Origin: Rhodococcus sp. H36-A4
GTDB lineage: Bacteria > Actinomycetota > Actinomycetes > Mycobacteriales > Mycobacteriaceae
Reading direction: 5' to 3'
Length of the DNA stretch: 64,000 nt
NCBI RefSeq assembly: GCF_027158005.1
Contig: NZ_JAPVLQ010000006.1
Location: 405,573 to 469,572 of the forward strand
The stretch's first letter is position 1; every line of letters starts with the position of its first letter. The translations under genes and the position numbers were made by a program. Positions 45,615 through 55,330 of the stretch are shown here, piece after piece. A model generated the notes under the pieces. That model was not told the origin of the DNA, ran no database searches, and worked only from the letters and a program-made list of their open reading frames with translations.

Positions 45615-46346
45615 TCAGTCCAAAGCCCATTTGACGGCAACGGACACGCTGACAGTCTGCTGCCCGGGTTCGATGGGGACCGATGAGTCTGCTGCACTGG
45701 AACCATCTATGAATCTCGACGGTTGGTCCTGCCCGGTGATGTTCTCGGTAATGGACAGAACCTGCCCGAGATCGCCACCCGAGAGCGTCGCGTACTGCTC
45801 AGCGCGATCGCGGGCGTCCGCGAATGCCCGGGCCCGCGCGTCGGATATCAGTTCCGAATCGTCGTCGATGCGGAACGAGACTCCGGATATCCGGGTTGCG
45901 TTGCCACCCGCGGACGTGGCGTCGCCGAGGACCGTCGACGCCTTCGACAGGTCCCGAACCGTGACTCGCAAGGTGTTGGTTGCCTGGTAGCCGGAAATCT
46001 CTGGGGTTCCGCCGAGCATCCCACCCGAGTACTGGGGGTTGATGGACACCTGTTGAGTCTGAATGTCTTCGCGATCGACGCCTGCGGTCGCTATCGCATC
46101 GGTTACTGTGCCGACCGCGGTGTTCGCCTGATCGATGGCAGTCGTGACGTCGTCGGCCATCGTCTCGACGCCGATCTGCGCCGTCAGGGTGTCGGGTGTG
46201 CCTTCGACTTCACCGACACCGTTGACGTTGACGCCGGGCGGTCCATCGGCAGATGCTGAATTGTTCCCGCACCCCGCGGACAGACCGATTGCCACGAGTA
46301 GTGCTGCTGAACCGATCGCCCTCTGTACCCACCGTCTTCGAGTCAT
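45615..46346 (-). CDS. SIMPL (DUF541) domain lipoprotein
   Basis: A 243-residue exported protein. A signal peptide ends in the lipobox Gly-Leu-Ser-Ala-Gly-Cys (about residue 26). The SIMPL domain follows, with Gly-Val-Gly-Glu-Val-Glu-Gly-Thr-Pro-Asp and a repeated Gly-Val-Ser-Phe strand. Its function in bacteria is not settled (cell-surface or stress proteins). ATG 46346 was chosen because the hydrophobic signal starts there. Confidence 0.8.
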   Translation of the reverse strand: MTRRRWVQRAIGSAALLVAIGLSAGCGNNSASADGPPGVNVNGVGEVEGTPDTLTAQIGVETMADDVTTAIDQANTAVGTVTDAIATAGVDREDIQTQQVSINPQYSGGMLGGTPEISGYQATNTLRVTVRDLSKASTVLGDATSAGGNATRISGVSFRIDDDSELISDARARAFADARDRAEQYATLSGGDLGQVLSITENITGQDQPSRFIDGSSAADSSVPIEPGQQTVSVSVAVKWALD

Positions 46347-46480
46347 CGACGTAGTGTGCACGGTTTCGGTCGAACTCGAAAGACCACGAACGACATATCA
46401 TGGTTGGTCTACTCAGCGACAACGAAGTACCCGTCGCGCATCACAACGCCTACCGTCGCACCTGAGATTATTCGCGTCGA

Positions 46481-47053
46481 CTACCCAATCGGTGGAGTGA
46501 CGTTTGGCTTCGTGCGCTCGGCCTCGAAGGACACGGTCACCTCGTCGACCACCTTCATAGCACCCAGCATTTGTGAGAACGGCTTGATTCCGTAATCCGA
46601 CTGGCGCACTGTGCTTTCCGATGCACAGTGCCATTTCGTACCATCGTCGGCAACGGTTACGATCACAGTCATCTCGCGGGTGACACCGTGGATCTCCATC
46701 GTGCCGCGCAGGCTGAATCCGTTCTCGATCGCGGCAATATCGTCTGAGCGGAAGCGAATCTGGGGGTAACGTTTCGCATCGAAGGTCTTCAGCGCGTTGG
46801 ATTTTGCGAGGATCTTCTCCGGACCGATCAGCGGCGTGACACCACCTTCACCGCCGACCACGTCGAGTGAATCGACTTCGACGGTGAAGGTGACCGAGGT
46901 GGGAGTGTTCCCAGACCAGTCGACAGCGGCGGTCCACGACTTCATTGCAATGGTGAGACGGTGGCCCAGTTTGGACGCCTTGCCGGTGACGTCCGTCTTG
47001 ATCGTCAGTTGGCCTCCATCGGATGCGTCGAATGTCCAGCTCACGGGAGTCAT
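46481..47053 (-). CDS. YceI family protein
   Basis: A 190-residue beta-barrel lipid-binding protein. Patterns typical of YceI are Trp-Thr-Phe-Asp-Ala-Ser near the start, Thr-Phe-Thr-Val-Glu-Val-Asp-Ser-Leu, Phe-Asp-Ala-Lys-Arg-Tyr-Pro and Phe-Ser-Leu-Arg-Gly-Thr-Met-Glu-Ile-His-Gly-Val-Thr. No signal peptide is seen, so it is probably cytoplasmic, as in many actinobacteria. It binds an isoprenoid-like ligand in the family. Confidence 0.88.
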   Translation of the reverse strand: MTPVSWTFDASDGGQLTIKTDVTGKASKLGHRLTIAMKSWTAAVDWSGNTPTSVTFTVEVDSLDVVGGEGGVTPLIGPEKILAKSNALKTFDAKRYPQIRFRSDDIAAIENGFSLRGTMEIHGVTREMTVIVTVADDGTKWHCASESTVRQSDYGIKPFSQMLGAMKVVDEVTVSFEAERTKPNVTPPIG

Positions 47054-47095
47054 AGCTCGACTCTAAGGGGCGATCGGAGTCGGCCCGGAGCACGA

Positions 47096-47518
47096 TTATG
47101 GAACGAAGAAGCTTGCGATTCCTGGAGTGATCGTCCCAAGGGTGGAAACGACGGTGACAACAATATGCCCAGACCCACTCATCAGCGTCGCCTCGGACGG
47201 AAATCCATAGATTCCGTCAGACATTCGCGCGGAGCCAGACGCTCCGGTCGACAGATTCAACCAATGCACGTCGGACGAGATCAAGCACCCCCACCTGCCT
47301 TCCTTGGCACCGGTAATGGTCACCGTGCCAGGCTGTTCGCCGAGCACCGCCACACAACGCACAGCGTGAGCGTCGAAGCTTCCGTTCGGATTTCCGAACG
47401 GTGCCGGGTCGACTTGAAACGGAACGATCACAGCCGCGGACGCAGTGCCAACCGTCGCCAGCGTCGAACCGATGACAACGGATGTGCAGACAAGCAGCGT
47501 ACGAACAACTTTTGTCAC
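47096..47518 (-). CDS. secreted hypothetical protein
   Basis: A 140-residue protein. A Sec signal peptide (about 1-28) ends before Ala-Ser-Ala-Ala. The mature part has two Cys that may form a disulfide and is otherwise rich in Gly, Val and Ser. GTG 47518 has GGAGG five bases upstream. No family is recognised. Similar small secreted proteins are common in Rhodococcus. Confidence 0.72.
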   Translation of the reverse strand: MTKVVRTLLVCTSVVIGSTLATVGTASAAVIVPFQVDPAPFGNPNGSFDAHAVRCVAVLGEQPGTVTITGAKEGRWGCLISSDVHWLNLSTGASGSARMSDGIYGFPSEATLMSGSGHIVVTVVSTLGTITPGIASFFVP

Positions 47519-47809
47519 GGCAACCTCCAGTACAGGCACGAACAGGCGTGAGGCCTAATCCTCTACCCTGGTGCACTATCACGGCAAAGGCGCCACCTCG
47601 TTGTCGCCGCATCACGATCGGCAGGTTTGGAATAGGTGAGCAGGGGGCGATGGCCTCACCCGAAAGCCAAAGGATTTCTACAGCGCGTGACACCACCGAC
47701 CGTTGCATCGAGGCTTGAAAGTTCAGATGCCGACGTTGTGTCAGCACAGCTGTTGTGAACGAGTCATGCGGGCAAATGTTCGTGCAGCATGCAGCCGATC
47801 TGCGAGCCG

Positions 47810-48246
47810 CTATGCAACAAAATGTTCTCCAACAGCTTTGAGTCCAGTGCTGTAGACGTTGTCGCCATATGCCTGCTCGATCATGGCTACAGCATCGTCG
47901 CCGGATCGATAGGTAGCGCTCCATTGGATTTCTGAGCCCTGATCGTGGGAGACGACCGCGATCGTCGCGACGTAGTCACGGACGGGCAGCATCGGGTCGA
48001 GTACTTCATAACTGTAGCTGCGCTTCTCAGCATCGCGGGCGCGTAATTGCTCACGGGCCACTACTCGTCCGTCTACGAAAAGGTTCGGACAGAACCTATC
48101 CCTGTCGGGTCTGCATTGTTTTCCATTTCTACGGGAGGAACACCGGGATGCCAAGATGTAAGAGCATCGAAGTCCCCCACGTACTCCCACGCGATATCTG
48201 GGAGCACGGGAACAATCACGTTACGTGTGATAAATCGAATCATCAT
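47810..48246 (-). pseudogene. SRPBCC/polyketide cyclase-like protein, frameshifted
   Basis: The first frame starts at ATG 48246 after AGGAAAA and gives a START-like protein with Val-Pro-Val-Leu-Pro-Asp-Ile-Ala-Trp-Glu-Tyr-Val-Gly-Asp-Phe-Asp. A run of four T on the minus strand (48078-48081) is followed by a stop. The other frame continues with Val-Asp-Gly-Arg-Val-Val and a full C-terminal half to 47810. One base appears lost near 48074-48084. The intact product would be an MxaD/lipid-binding-like protein. Confidence 0.78.
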
Positions 48247-48276
48247 TTTTCCTATTCTGCCGAATCTGGAGTCAGT

Positions 48277-48891
48277 TCAGTGTTCTTGTTCGACGGTAAT
48301 GATCCGGAGCACTGATAATGCTGATGCTGCGAGTTGTCCGATCTCGTTGGGATCGCCCGGTTCCTGGGTTGCCCAGTACTCCAAAGTGACTGTGAGCGCG
48401 CCGATCAGCGTATGCGACAATATGCGCGCCTCGAGACCATCAGGTTCCAATCCGGCACGCCGGGCGAGAAGCGGTCGCATTTCCTCTGCTAGTCCATGTG
48501 CCGCAACCATCCATCGTGCGTGAATACCGGGCACTGAAGTGAGGATGACGAAAAGTTCACTCGACGAAATGCCTTCTGCGTTCTTGTAACGTTCGAATAC
48601 CTGCAGAAATGCTTGCTGAACGGATGTGGACACCAATTCTTGTTCTGGTCTGGTGCGCAGGCATTCGACGAAGTGACGAATCCCTGACACAACCACTGGG
48701 GTCAAGGTGTCTTCTTTCGCATCGCAGTGCCGGTAGAAGGTTCGAACCGACATACCGGCTCCGCGCGCAATGTCCTCCACGGAGGTCGCGTCGAATCCGC
48801 GCTCAGCAAAGAGTCGTGCAGCACTCGCGGCGATGTCCATCCGCACTGCCGCCCGACGACGGTCCATCAACGACTGCTGCGGTCGGGTCAT
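48277..48891 (-). CDS. TetR family regulator
   Basis: A 204-residue regulator. The HTH (about 15-65) has Ala-Ala-Arg-Leu-Phe-Ala-Glu-Arg-Gly-Phe, Thr-Ser-Val-Glu-Asp-Ile-Ala and Arg-Thr-Phe-Tyr-Arg-His-Cys. The C-terminal domain binds a ligand that is unknown. ATG 48891 follows GGAGGAACT, a strong ribosome site. It is divergent from an SDR-DUF1254 pair and may control it. Confidence 0.87.
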   Translation of the reverse strand: MTRPQQSLMDRRRAAVRMDIAASAARLFAERGFDATSVEDIARGAGMSVRTFYRHCDAKEDTLTPVVVSGIRHFVECLRTRPEQELVSTSVQQAFLQVFERYKNAEGISSSELFVILTSVPGIHARWMVAAHGLAEEMRPLLARRAGLEPDGLEARILSHTLIGALTVTLEYWATQEPGDPNEIGQLAASALSVLRIITVEQEH

Positions 48892-49000
48892 AGTTCCTCC
48901 GGAGGTCTTTGACACACATTAGCATGATGGCATAGATTGGCAACTTGTCTCATATGCGCGCATTGCGATCACGCTTCCTCGAACCATGACAAGGCGGGAC

Positions 49001-49777
49001 ATGACCAGAACGTACTTAGTGACCGGTAGTGCTTCCGGTATCGGTGCTGCCGCTACCGCGCATCTGCGCAACCAGGGTGCTCACGTCGTCGGCGCAGATC
49101 TGCGAGACAGCGATATCACCGTTGACCTCGCGACGGCAGACGGACGACGCGAGCTCGTCGAACAGGCTCACCAGTTGACAGGCGGAAGGTTGGACGGGGT
49201 TGTAGCCTGCGCGGGCGTCGCACAGTTCGACCCGATCACCATTGGTGTCAACTACTTCGGTGCTGTGGCTACCCTCGAAGGCTTGCGGCCTCTACTCGTC
49301 GAAGGGACCGATCCGAGGGCCGTGGTGATCTCGTCTGTAGCGTCACTACACCCCACTGATTCTTCCATCGTCGAAGCTGCACTTGCCGGCGACGAAGCGG
49401 CGGCAACAGCAGCAGCCCGGTCCGCCGTGGAAAGCGGCCACGGTGCACAGATCTATTCGTCGTCGAAGGCTGCGATCGCACGCTGGGTGCGTCGCAACGC
49501 CGTCACGGCTGAGTGGGCAGGCATGGGCATTCCGCTCAACGCCATCGCCCCCGGCACCATCGTCACACCGATGATCCAGGCGATGCTCGACACCGATGCA
49601 GGTCTAAAGGCTATCGATGGCAGCGTGCCGATGCCGTTGAACGGTCATGCCCAGCCACAACAGGTGGCGCAATTGATTTCCTGGCTGGTGTCCAAAGAAA
49701 ACTCTCATATCACCGGCCAAGTCGTATTCCTGGACGGCGGCGCCGACGCTGTCCTTCGCGGCGACGGTACTTGGTAG
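49001..49777 (+). CDS. Short-chain dehydrogenase/reductase
   Basis: A 258-residue SDR. The cofactor motif Gly-Ser-Ala-Ser-Gly-Ile-Gly is near residue 9. It has Ala-Cys-Ala-Gly-Val-Ala near 74, Ser-Ser-Val-Ala-Ser and the catalytic Tyr-Ser-Ser-Ser-Lys near 150. The family Pro-Gly motif is Ala-Pro-Gly-Thr. An in-frame ATG at 48986 is an alternative start. It is 20 bases upstream of the DUF1254 gene. Confidence 0.86.
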   Translation: MTRTYLVTGSASGIGAAATAHLRNQGAHVVGADLRDSDITVDLATADGRRELVEQAHQLTGGRLDGVVACAGVAQFDPITIGVNYFGAVATLEGLRPLLVEGTDPRAVVISSVASLHPTDSSIVEAALAGDEAAATAAARSAVESGHGAQIYSSSKAAIARWVRRNAVTAEWAGMGIPLNAIAPGTIVTPMIQAMLDTDAGLKAIDGSVPMPLNGHAQPQQVAQLISWLVSKENSHITGQVVFLDGGADAVLRGDGTW

Positions 49778-49797
49778 ACAAGAAAAGGAATTTGACG

Positions 49798-51219
49798 ATG
49801 CATCAGAAAATATGCCGCGTAGGGACCCGAAAGGCCGCGCTCATAGCAGGACTTTGCTTGGCTGTATTCGCGGCGTCGAGCTGCTCATCGGGCGCCACGG
49901 AATCGGAACCAGAATCGGAACCAGCAGTGACGGCGACGGATCTCGACGCAACAATCAAGGAAGCCTACAGTTTCGCGTTTCCGCTCTACGACCTTTCACG
50001 TTATCGATGGACGGCGTTGGAGACGACCGACTCACGGACGAGCACCACGCTGAACAACTTCGTGCACTCACGGTCACTGGCAGGGCCCGACGACACTTGG
50101 GCGAACGGGCCGAGCCAGGACGTTCTCTACTCCACTGCCTGGTTGAATTTGGCGGACGGACCTGTCTACCTTGATATTCCGGAAGTGCAGTCACGCTACT
50201 ACTCGCTAGTCTTGATCGATTTCTACTCCAACAGCTTCTTCTACGCTGGCGAGCGCACCACCGGCACGCAAGCGCAGAAGCATCTGGTCGTGGGGCCGGA
50301 CTGGCAGGGTGAGGCCCCCGCCGACGCCACTGTGGTCAGGGCGCCCACGAACGACGTATATGTCAATCTGCGCGTTCAGACGACCGGGACCGCCGACCAA
50401 GTTGCGGCGAATGCTGTGCAGGATGGATTCCGCTTCACCCCCACTCAACCTGTGTCGGAAAGCTCGACGAAGCGGATTCAGCCCACCGACGATGACCCCG
50501 AGAACTACCTCGATGTCGTCAATCAGATGCTCGAGCTGAACCCCCCGCCAGCACATGACCAGTCGGCCGTCGACCGGTTCCGTGAGGTCGGCATCTGTGG
50601 GGCCGACTGCGGCTGGGGACCCCTGCCCGATGACGTCAAGGCAGCGTGGAACGCGAAGTATCCCGAGTTCGGTCGCTACATGCAAGAGTTCGCGAACCGC
50701 CCATCGCAGGGCTGGACCAACTACAACCCGCCCGGATCGGTTCTCGGCACCACGGAGCAAAGGGACTACACCCGACGGGCCTTTGCATTGTCGGCCGGCG
50801 GCGGCATGTTGGGGATGGACCGTAAGGAGGCGAACTATTGGATCACCTTCACCGACGCCGACAATGCCCCACTGCTCGGCACCGCGGACTACGTGCTTCG
50901 CCTACCCGAGGGTGGAATTCCCGCGGAGGCATTCTGGTCGGTCACGCTGTACGAGGTTCGGGAGAACGGCCAATACCCATCGCCGAACCCGATCGATCGT
51001 TATGTCATCAGCAGTGAGACCGAAGGCTTGATCTCCAACCCGGATGGCAGTATCGATCTCCACATTCAACCAACCGCACCCTCGTCCGACGCGGCCGCGA
51101 ACTGGCTACCCAGCCCGGCCGACGGAAAGAAGTTCATACTCTTCGCCAGGTCCTACATTCCCGGTGCAGACGTGCTGGCCGGCACCTTCACGATGCCTCC
51201 AGTCGTTCCCGCAACATAG
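49798..51219 (+). CDS. DUF1254/DUF1214 domain lipoprotein
   Basis: A 473-residue exported protein. A signal peptide with a lipobox ends Ala-Ala-Ser-Ser-Cys near residue 29. The N-terminal DUF1254 region has Ala-Tyr-Ser-Phe-Ala-Phe-Pro-Leu-Tyr, Phe-Val-His and Asp-Val-Leu-Tyr-Ser-Thr-Ala-Trp. The C-terminal DUF1214 region has Tyr-Trp-Ile-Thr-Phe, Phe-Trp-Ser-Val-Thr-Leu-Tyr and Phe-Ala-Arg. AAGGA precedes the ATG. The biochemical role of this family is unknown. Confidence 0.85.
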   Translation: MHQKICRVGTRKAALIAGLCLAVFAASSCSSGATESEPESEPAVTATDLDATIKEAYSFAFPLYDLSRYRWTALETTDSRTSTTLNNFVHSRSLAGPDDTWANGPSQDVLYSTAWLNLADGPVYLDIPEVQSRYYSLVLIDFYSNSFFYAGERTTGTQAQKHLVVGPDWQGEAPADATVVRAPTNDVYVNLRVQTTGTADQVAANAVQDGFRFTPTQPVSESSTKRIQPTDDDPENYLDVVNQMLELNPPPAHDQSAVDRFREVGICGADCGWGPLPDDVKAAWNAKYPEFGRYMQEFANRPSQGWTNYNPPGSVLGTTEQRDYTRRAFALSAGGGMLGMDRKEANYWITFTDADNAPLLGTADYVLRLPEGGIPAEAFWSVTLYEVRENGQYPSPNPIDRYVISSETEGLISNPDGSIDLHIQPTAPSSDAAANWLPSPADGKKFILFARSYIPGADVLAGTFTMPPVVPAT

Positions 51220-51274
51220 GACTCCCCCCCTGGGCTGCTCGTTCTCGACAACCCCGGCTGAATCCACTTGCCGC

Positions 51275-51311
51275 CAGTCTCCGCTCACTCGTACCGACTG
51301 AGCGGAGACTG
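51275..51311. terminator. hairpin after the DUF1254 gene
   Basis: Perfect 13-base arms (51275-51287 and 51299-51311) with an 11-base loop follow the DUF1254 stop by 55 bases. There is no T-run. It lies between two convergent genes and may end transcription from either side. The rest of 51220-51543 is without a gene. Confidence 0.65.
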
Positions 51312-51543
51312 CTCCGGTTGCGGCGATAGTCGGATCGGGGTGCAAAAGCATGACACCACGCCGCGATCCGCGCCCTGAGAGTCGCCTGAGCGGGTGAAGT
51401 GCGCTCAGGTCGATAGCTTGCTTTGTACGATTTTCAACCGAATTCAGTTCTTGTCGAACCGTGCGACAGGAAATAGAGCACGCCACAGTTCTTGGCGGTA
51501 TGGATGCGGAGGCGGAAACGTACCGGCCATATGAGGACAATTT

Positions 51544-52023
51544 CTATCGCAGTCGCTTGCTCAGATAGACAAGTGCATAGCCGCTCGAAGTCGGTACACG
51601 GTGCGTTTCCTGGTACCCGAACCTGGAGTAGAGCCGCAGGTTACCGACACTGCGTTCGCCAGTGAACAGCTTCAGCTCGGTGATGTCCTCAGAAACTCGC
51701 TCCTCCACGAGTTCGAGCAACCGACTTCCCAATCCACGACCCTGCACATCAGGGGCTACGACCAGCCTGCCCACCTCTGCACACTGTGCATTCGCAGGAA
51801 GGACACGCACACGTACCGCCCCGACGAGGCGTTGTGCGCCATCGCGCAACCCGAACGAATCCACTTCAGGCTTGTCGAGTTCATTCGTCACCTCGGTCAG
51901 CGATTCGACCAACGGAGGAAGCTTCAGATCCTCGTGGGCCTGGGCCTCGGTCACGTAAGCGGCACGCTGGAGCGTGAATAGCTCACCCGCGTCCTTCGCC
52001 GACAAGGTCACAACTGATTCCAT
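51544..52023 (-). CDS. GNAT family N-acetyltransferase
   Basis: A 159-residue acetyltransferase. The acetyl-CoA-binding motif Gln-Gly-Arg-Gly-Leu-Gly-Ser-Arg-Leu-Leu is near residue 94-103, preceded by Val-Gly-Arg-Leu-Val-Val and followed by Tyr-Ser-Arg-Phe-Gly-Tyr. It transfers an acetyl group to an amine; the acceptor is unknown. The ATG at 52023 precedes the APC permease tail. Confidence 0.86.
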   Translation of the reverse strand: MESVVTLSAKDAGELFTLQRAAYVTEAQAHEDLKLPPLVESLTEVTNELDKPEVDSFGLRDGAQRLVGAVRVRVLPANAQCAEVGRLVVAPDVQGRGLGSRLLELVEERVSEDITELKLFTGERSVGNLRLYSRFGYQETHRVPTSSGYALVYLSKRLR

Positions 52024-52121
52024 GCGTAGGAACTCTTCCAGAACAGCTCGGCCCCAACCCGCGCCGGATAGCTATCTTGCCGCGACGCTGGCCGGGACTT
52101 GGCCTGATCGGCCATGAATTC

Positions 52122-53414
52122 CTACAGCTGGGGTGCCGGGCCACGAAAGTGCCGAAAGGCTGCTTCGATACCGAAGGACAGCGCCAACATAACTGCCAGG
52201 ACGGTAGCAGGGCCGACGGCGCTCTCGGCGAGTAGTGCTGCCAGCGCGCCGGCACATGCCGTAGCTGCCAGGACGGAGATCCACGGCGTCGATCCACGCT
52301 GGCGCGCGGTGCGAGCTTCTGCGGCGTTCACCACGGCAAAGATTATGAGAAAGCCTGCGCTACCCATGGTGGAGATGCTGTTCAGGTCCAGTGCGTTCGC
52401 AAGCACGATGGTCGATCCGGAGGTAATCAGCAGCCCTTCTATCGGGTGGTTCCAGATGGGCCGTTGGAGCTGGGCAGGTAGTTCTCTCGACTTCGCGATG
52501 ATGTAGATCATCCGAGTCGATCCATACAGAGTGGCGTTGATCGCCGAAGCGGTCGACAGCATCGCCGCGATGCCGATCATCGTGAACCCGACTGCTCCGA
52601 GCGCCGGGCGGGCGGCCTCGGCCAGCGCGTAGTCACGCGCGTCGATCAGGCTCGCCAACGGCACGGCTCCCACAGAGACAACAGCGACAAGCACGTACAA
52701 CACGATCACGAAGAGCACCGAAATGTAGTAGGCCCTCGTGAGGGTGCGCCCGGGATCGTCGACATCCTCGGCGGTGTTGGCGATGAGTTCGAATCCTTCG
52801 TAGGCCAAGAAGATGATCATGCCGCCTGCGACGATGGAGATCGGGGAGCTCCATTGTGACGGCTCGAGCCGTGCTGCGGAGACCCCCGCCAGCCCGACCA
52901 CCACGAACAACACCAAGATCGCGATCTTGATCGCCACGACGTAGCGCTCGGTGCGAGCGATCGTAGATGCACCGGCGATGTTGAGAACGGTGATGAGGAC
53001 GATCGCCGCTGTGAGAAGGAGATGCTTGCCAAGGCTGCGAAACTCCGGTGGCAGGAAACTGGACGCGTAGCTCCCGAACGCTTGAGAATATAGCGCCAAC
53101 ATGACGATGTAGCTCATCCACAGCAGAACATTGATTCCACCGGAGAACAATCCCGTGCCGAACGCACGATTGACGAACGTCACCGTGCCGCCGCGGCTCG
53201 GATACGACTTCGAGAGCAGCGCATACGATCTCGCGGTCAACAACGCCACCAGTCCGGCCAGGAGAAACGCGACCGGGGCGGCGCCCTTGGTGATTTGCAC
53301 CGATAGTCCGAGGACGGCGAAGATCCCGCCACCGACCATGCCTCCGACGCCGATAGCCACAACGCCCCACAATCCGATCGGATGTGAGACCGCATCAGCG
53401 GAGTGCGGCATCAC
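52122..53414 (-). CDS. APC family amino acid permease
   Basis: A 430-residue transporter with 12 membrane helices. The first helix has Gly-Val-Gly-Gly-Met-Val-Gly-Gly-Gly-Ile-Phe (about 20-30), the APC substrate-binding loop. The length and the order of helices fit the polyamine/amino acid permease group. The start is GTG 53414 or ATG 53411. Transport of a specific amino acid cannot be assigned. Confidence 0.86.
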   Translation of the reverse strand: MMPHSADAVSHPIGLWGVVAIGVGGMVGGGIFAVLGLSVQITKGAAPVAFLLAGLVALLTARSYALLSKSYPSRGGTVTFVNRAFGTGLFSGGINVLLWMSYIVMLALYSQAFGSYASSFLPPEFRSLGKHLLLTAAIVLITVLNIAGASTIARTERYVVAIKIAILVLFVVVGLAGVSAARLEPSQWSSPISIVAGGMIIFLAYEGFELIANTAEDVDDPGRTLTRAYYISVLFVIVLYVLVAVVSVGAVPLASLIDARDYALAEAARPALGAVGFTMIGIAAMLSTASAINATLYGSTRMIYIIAKSRELPAQLQRPIWNHPIEGLLITSGSTIVLANALDLNSISTMGSAGFLIIFAVVNAAEARTARQRGSTPWISVLAATACAGALAALLAESAVGPATVLAVMLALSFGIEAAFRHFRGPAPQL

Positions 53415-53465
53415 CGAAGTCTATCCGCCGCAGTACACACAATGAGCGCGACGAATCCAAGCAGA

Positions 53466-54038
53466 TCAGGAAATGCTGATCGGCCCGGTCGTTCCGGTGA
53501 CCGTCCAGTGTCCGTCGACCTTGTCGAGAGCATAGGTGAGTCCGAGTCTGCAGTCGACGCCACACCAGAGGTACGCGCCGACGTGAACTCCCCCATTCTC
53601 TTGTTGCCGGGCGGGGATGAAGCTGATGATCACGCCGTCGTTCTCGACTACGGTGAGGCCGCTTCGTTCCGGGTCGGCTCGCTGGTCCGGGCTCGCAATG
53701 AACTCGATGGGAGGGAGATCGCCGGACTGGGCTGTCATCTCGTTCCTCAGTTCGGATTCGATCTGCATTCCCTCGTTGCCGAAGGACGGTACCGGGCTAG
53801 GCGGTTTACTACTGCCGTTGACAATGTAGAGGTACCGAACGGGTGACGGCGCTCGCGCAAAAGGGTGGTCGACAAGTACGAGTTGGTGCAATGCAGCCAC
53901 GTATTGCTCGGATTGTTCGCTCGGCGGCTGCGGTCGCGCAGTCGTCGGGTTTAGCTGATCTGCAGCGATGTCAGTGTTTGCACACCCAACCAGGGCAGCA
54001 GCAAGGACAACAACACTCGTCGCCGCCTGGATCGTCAC
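53466..54038 (-). CDS. putative lipoprotein
   Basis: A 190-residue exported protein. The lipobox is Ala-Ala-Leu-Val-Gly-Cys near residue 18. The mature protein has two further Cys near Trp-Cys-Gly-Val-Asp-Cys that may form a disulfide. No named domain is recognised. GTG 54038 was chosen because the signal peptide begins there; no strong ribosome site is seen. Confidence 0.65.
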   Translation of the reverse strand: MTIQAATSVVVLAAALVGCANTDIAADQLNPTTARPQPPSEQSEQYVAALHQLVLVDHPFARAPSPVRYLYIVNGSSKPPSPVPSFGNEGMQIESELRNEMTAQSGDLPPIEFIASPDQRADPERSGLTVVENDGVIISFIPARQQENGGVHVGAYLWCGVDCRLGLTYALDKVDGHWTVTGTTGPISIS

Positions 54039-54152
54039 GCATCGGACAATGCTGGCCGCAGCGGAGAATTCAGCGGTTAGCGCGAATCCCTTTCCGCACA
54101 GCACAAGTCGGCCGAAAAGGTAACATCCGCCTTCACGCGACAGGCGCCCAGG

Positions 54153-55151
54153 TCACCGGCGGCCAGCGGATCGGGATGCCAGATTGAGTGGGGTTTCACC
54201 GAACCATCGCCAGCAGGCGCGGGTGTAGCAGCTTTGTTCGCTATATCCGAGGGAGGATGAAATCTGACTCGCGGAGAACCCTTCGCCAGCAAGCCGTAAC
54301 GCCATCTTGCGACGTACACCATCCAAAGTCGCTGAAAATGTACTACCTTCCTTGACCATTTGGCGTTGCAGCGTACGAGGATGCGTAGACATTGCTGAGG
54401 CCACATGGACCAGTGTTGCCTGATTGAGCGGCAGCAATCGCTGTACGAAATCGGCGACCTGGTCGACCACCGATTCGTAGGCGGCGATCGGCGTGAGAAA
54501 TTGAGCGACGAGACGACGCGAAACCGCATCGGCGCCTCGTGTCGGTTCCTCCAGGATCGCACTGGGTAGCGCGAAGAAATTTCCGTCGGCTTCGAACTCG
54601 ATAGGAGATCCGAAGGCCTCGCGATACACCGAGGAATGACAGATCTGCGCGTGGGCAAATCCTGTCCGTTCAGGGACGAAAGATGGGTCGATCAGCAGCC
54701 TGAGCAACTCGAGCGCGATTCCAAGGCTGAGTTCCACCATCGAGTCGCGTCCGACGAGGCTCCGGAGGACGATCTCGAATCGGAATTGCGGGCAGGGCAG
54801 GTTTCGTCGCAGTGAAACGCGTACGGCCGGGCTGTATGTGTGAAGGTATCGGGCAACATCGTCGATGCCTTCACCGATGCTGACAGCGTTTCGTGCCAGA
54901 ACAGCTACCGGACCGAGGATGTCTGCGCCCTGAGCTTGGGCGAGCCTGATGGGGAAGTCACTCCCCCCAGCCGATGACGAAGCAACATGAACAGCCTGGG
55001 ACAGGGCTGTGTATCTGATGAACTTGTCGTGGTTACCGGCCCACTCCGGGTTGATTCCGCAGTCGGACAAGATCTGTTCACCGTCACCCCCTTGCTGGGC
55101 GACCAAACCGATGAAGTTCGCCAGCGACGAAGCCCGAATTAGATCGTCCAT
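54153..55151 (-). CDS. AraC family regulator, OruR/ArgR-like
   Basis: A 332-residue regulator. An N-terminal ligand-binding region (about 10-190) resembles the arabinose-binding-like domain of OruR-type proteins, and the C-terminal double HTH (about 230-325) has Pro-Arg-Thr-Leu-Gln-Arg, Ser-Ala-Ser-Gln-Ile-Ser-Ser-Ser-Leu-Gly-Tyr and Cys-Tyr-Thr-Arg-Ala-Cys-Trp-Arg-Trp-Phe-Gly. ATG 55151 begins the conserved part; the longer frame to 55340 overlaps the divergent SDR. It is divergent from, and probably controls, the SDR-cupin operon. Confidence 0.85.
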   Translation of the reverse strand: MDDLIRASSLANFIGLVAQQGGDGEQILSDCGINPEWAGNHDKFIRYTALSQAVHVASSSAGGSDFPIRLAQAQGADILGPVAVLARNAVSIGEGIDDVARYLHTYSPAVRVSLRRNLPCPQFRFEIVLRSLVGRDSMVELSLGIALELLRLLIDPSFVPERTGFAHAQICHSSVYREAFGSPIEFEADGNFFALPSAILEEPTRGADAVSRRLVAQFLTPIAAYESVVDQVADFVQRLLPLNQATLVHVASAMSTHPRTLQRQMVKEGSTFSATLDGVRRKMALRLAGEGFSASQISSSLGYSEQSCYTRACWRWFGETPLNLASRSAGRR

Positions 55152-55330
55152 GTCGTCAATTATCAAAAGACTGTCGCCTCGAGTCAAGTGTCCTGAGTCA
55201 CTTGCGATCCATACTGTGAACCAGGACATCGCCATTTCGTGGCTACAGAAACGAATCGCGGTGTTCGCAAGACGACGAATCCTTAAGTCTCCGTGGACTT
55301 CTCTGCGAAAATGAAAGTGTGGTACCACGC

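Noticed and set aside
51106..51540. 144-residue minus-strand frame after DUF1254
   Set aside because: It overlaps the end of DUF1254 in antisense and crosses the hairpin; no motif or start support.
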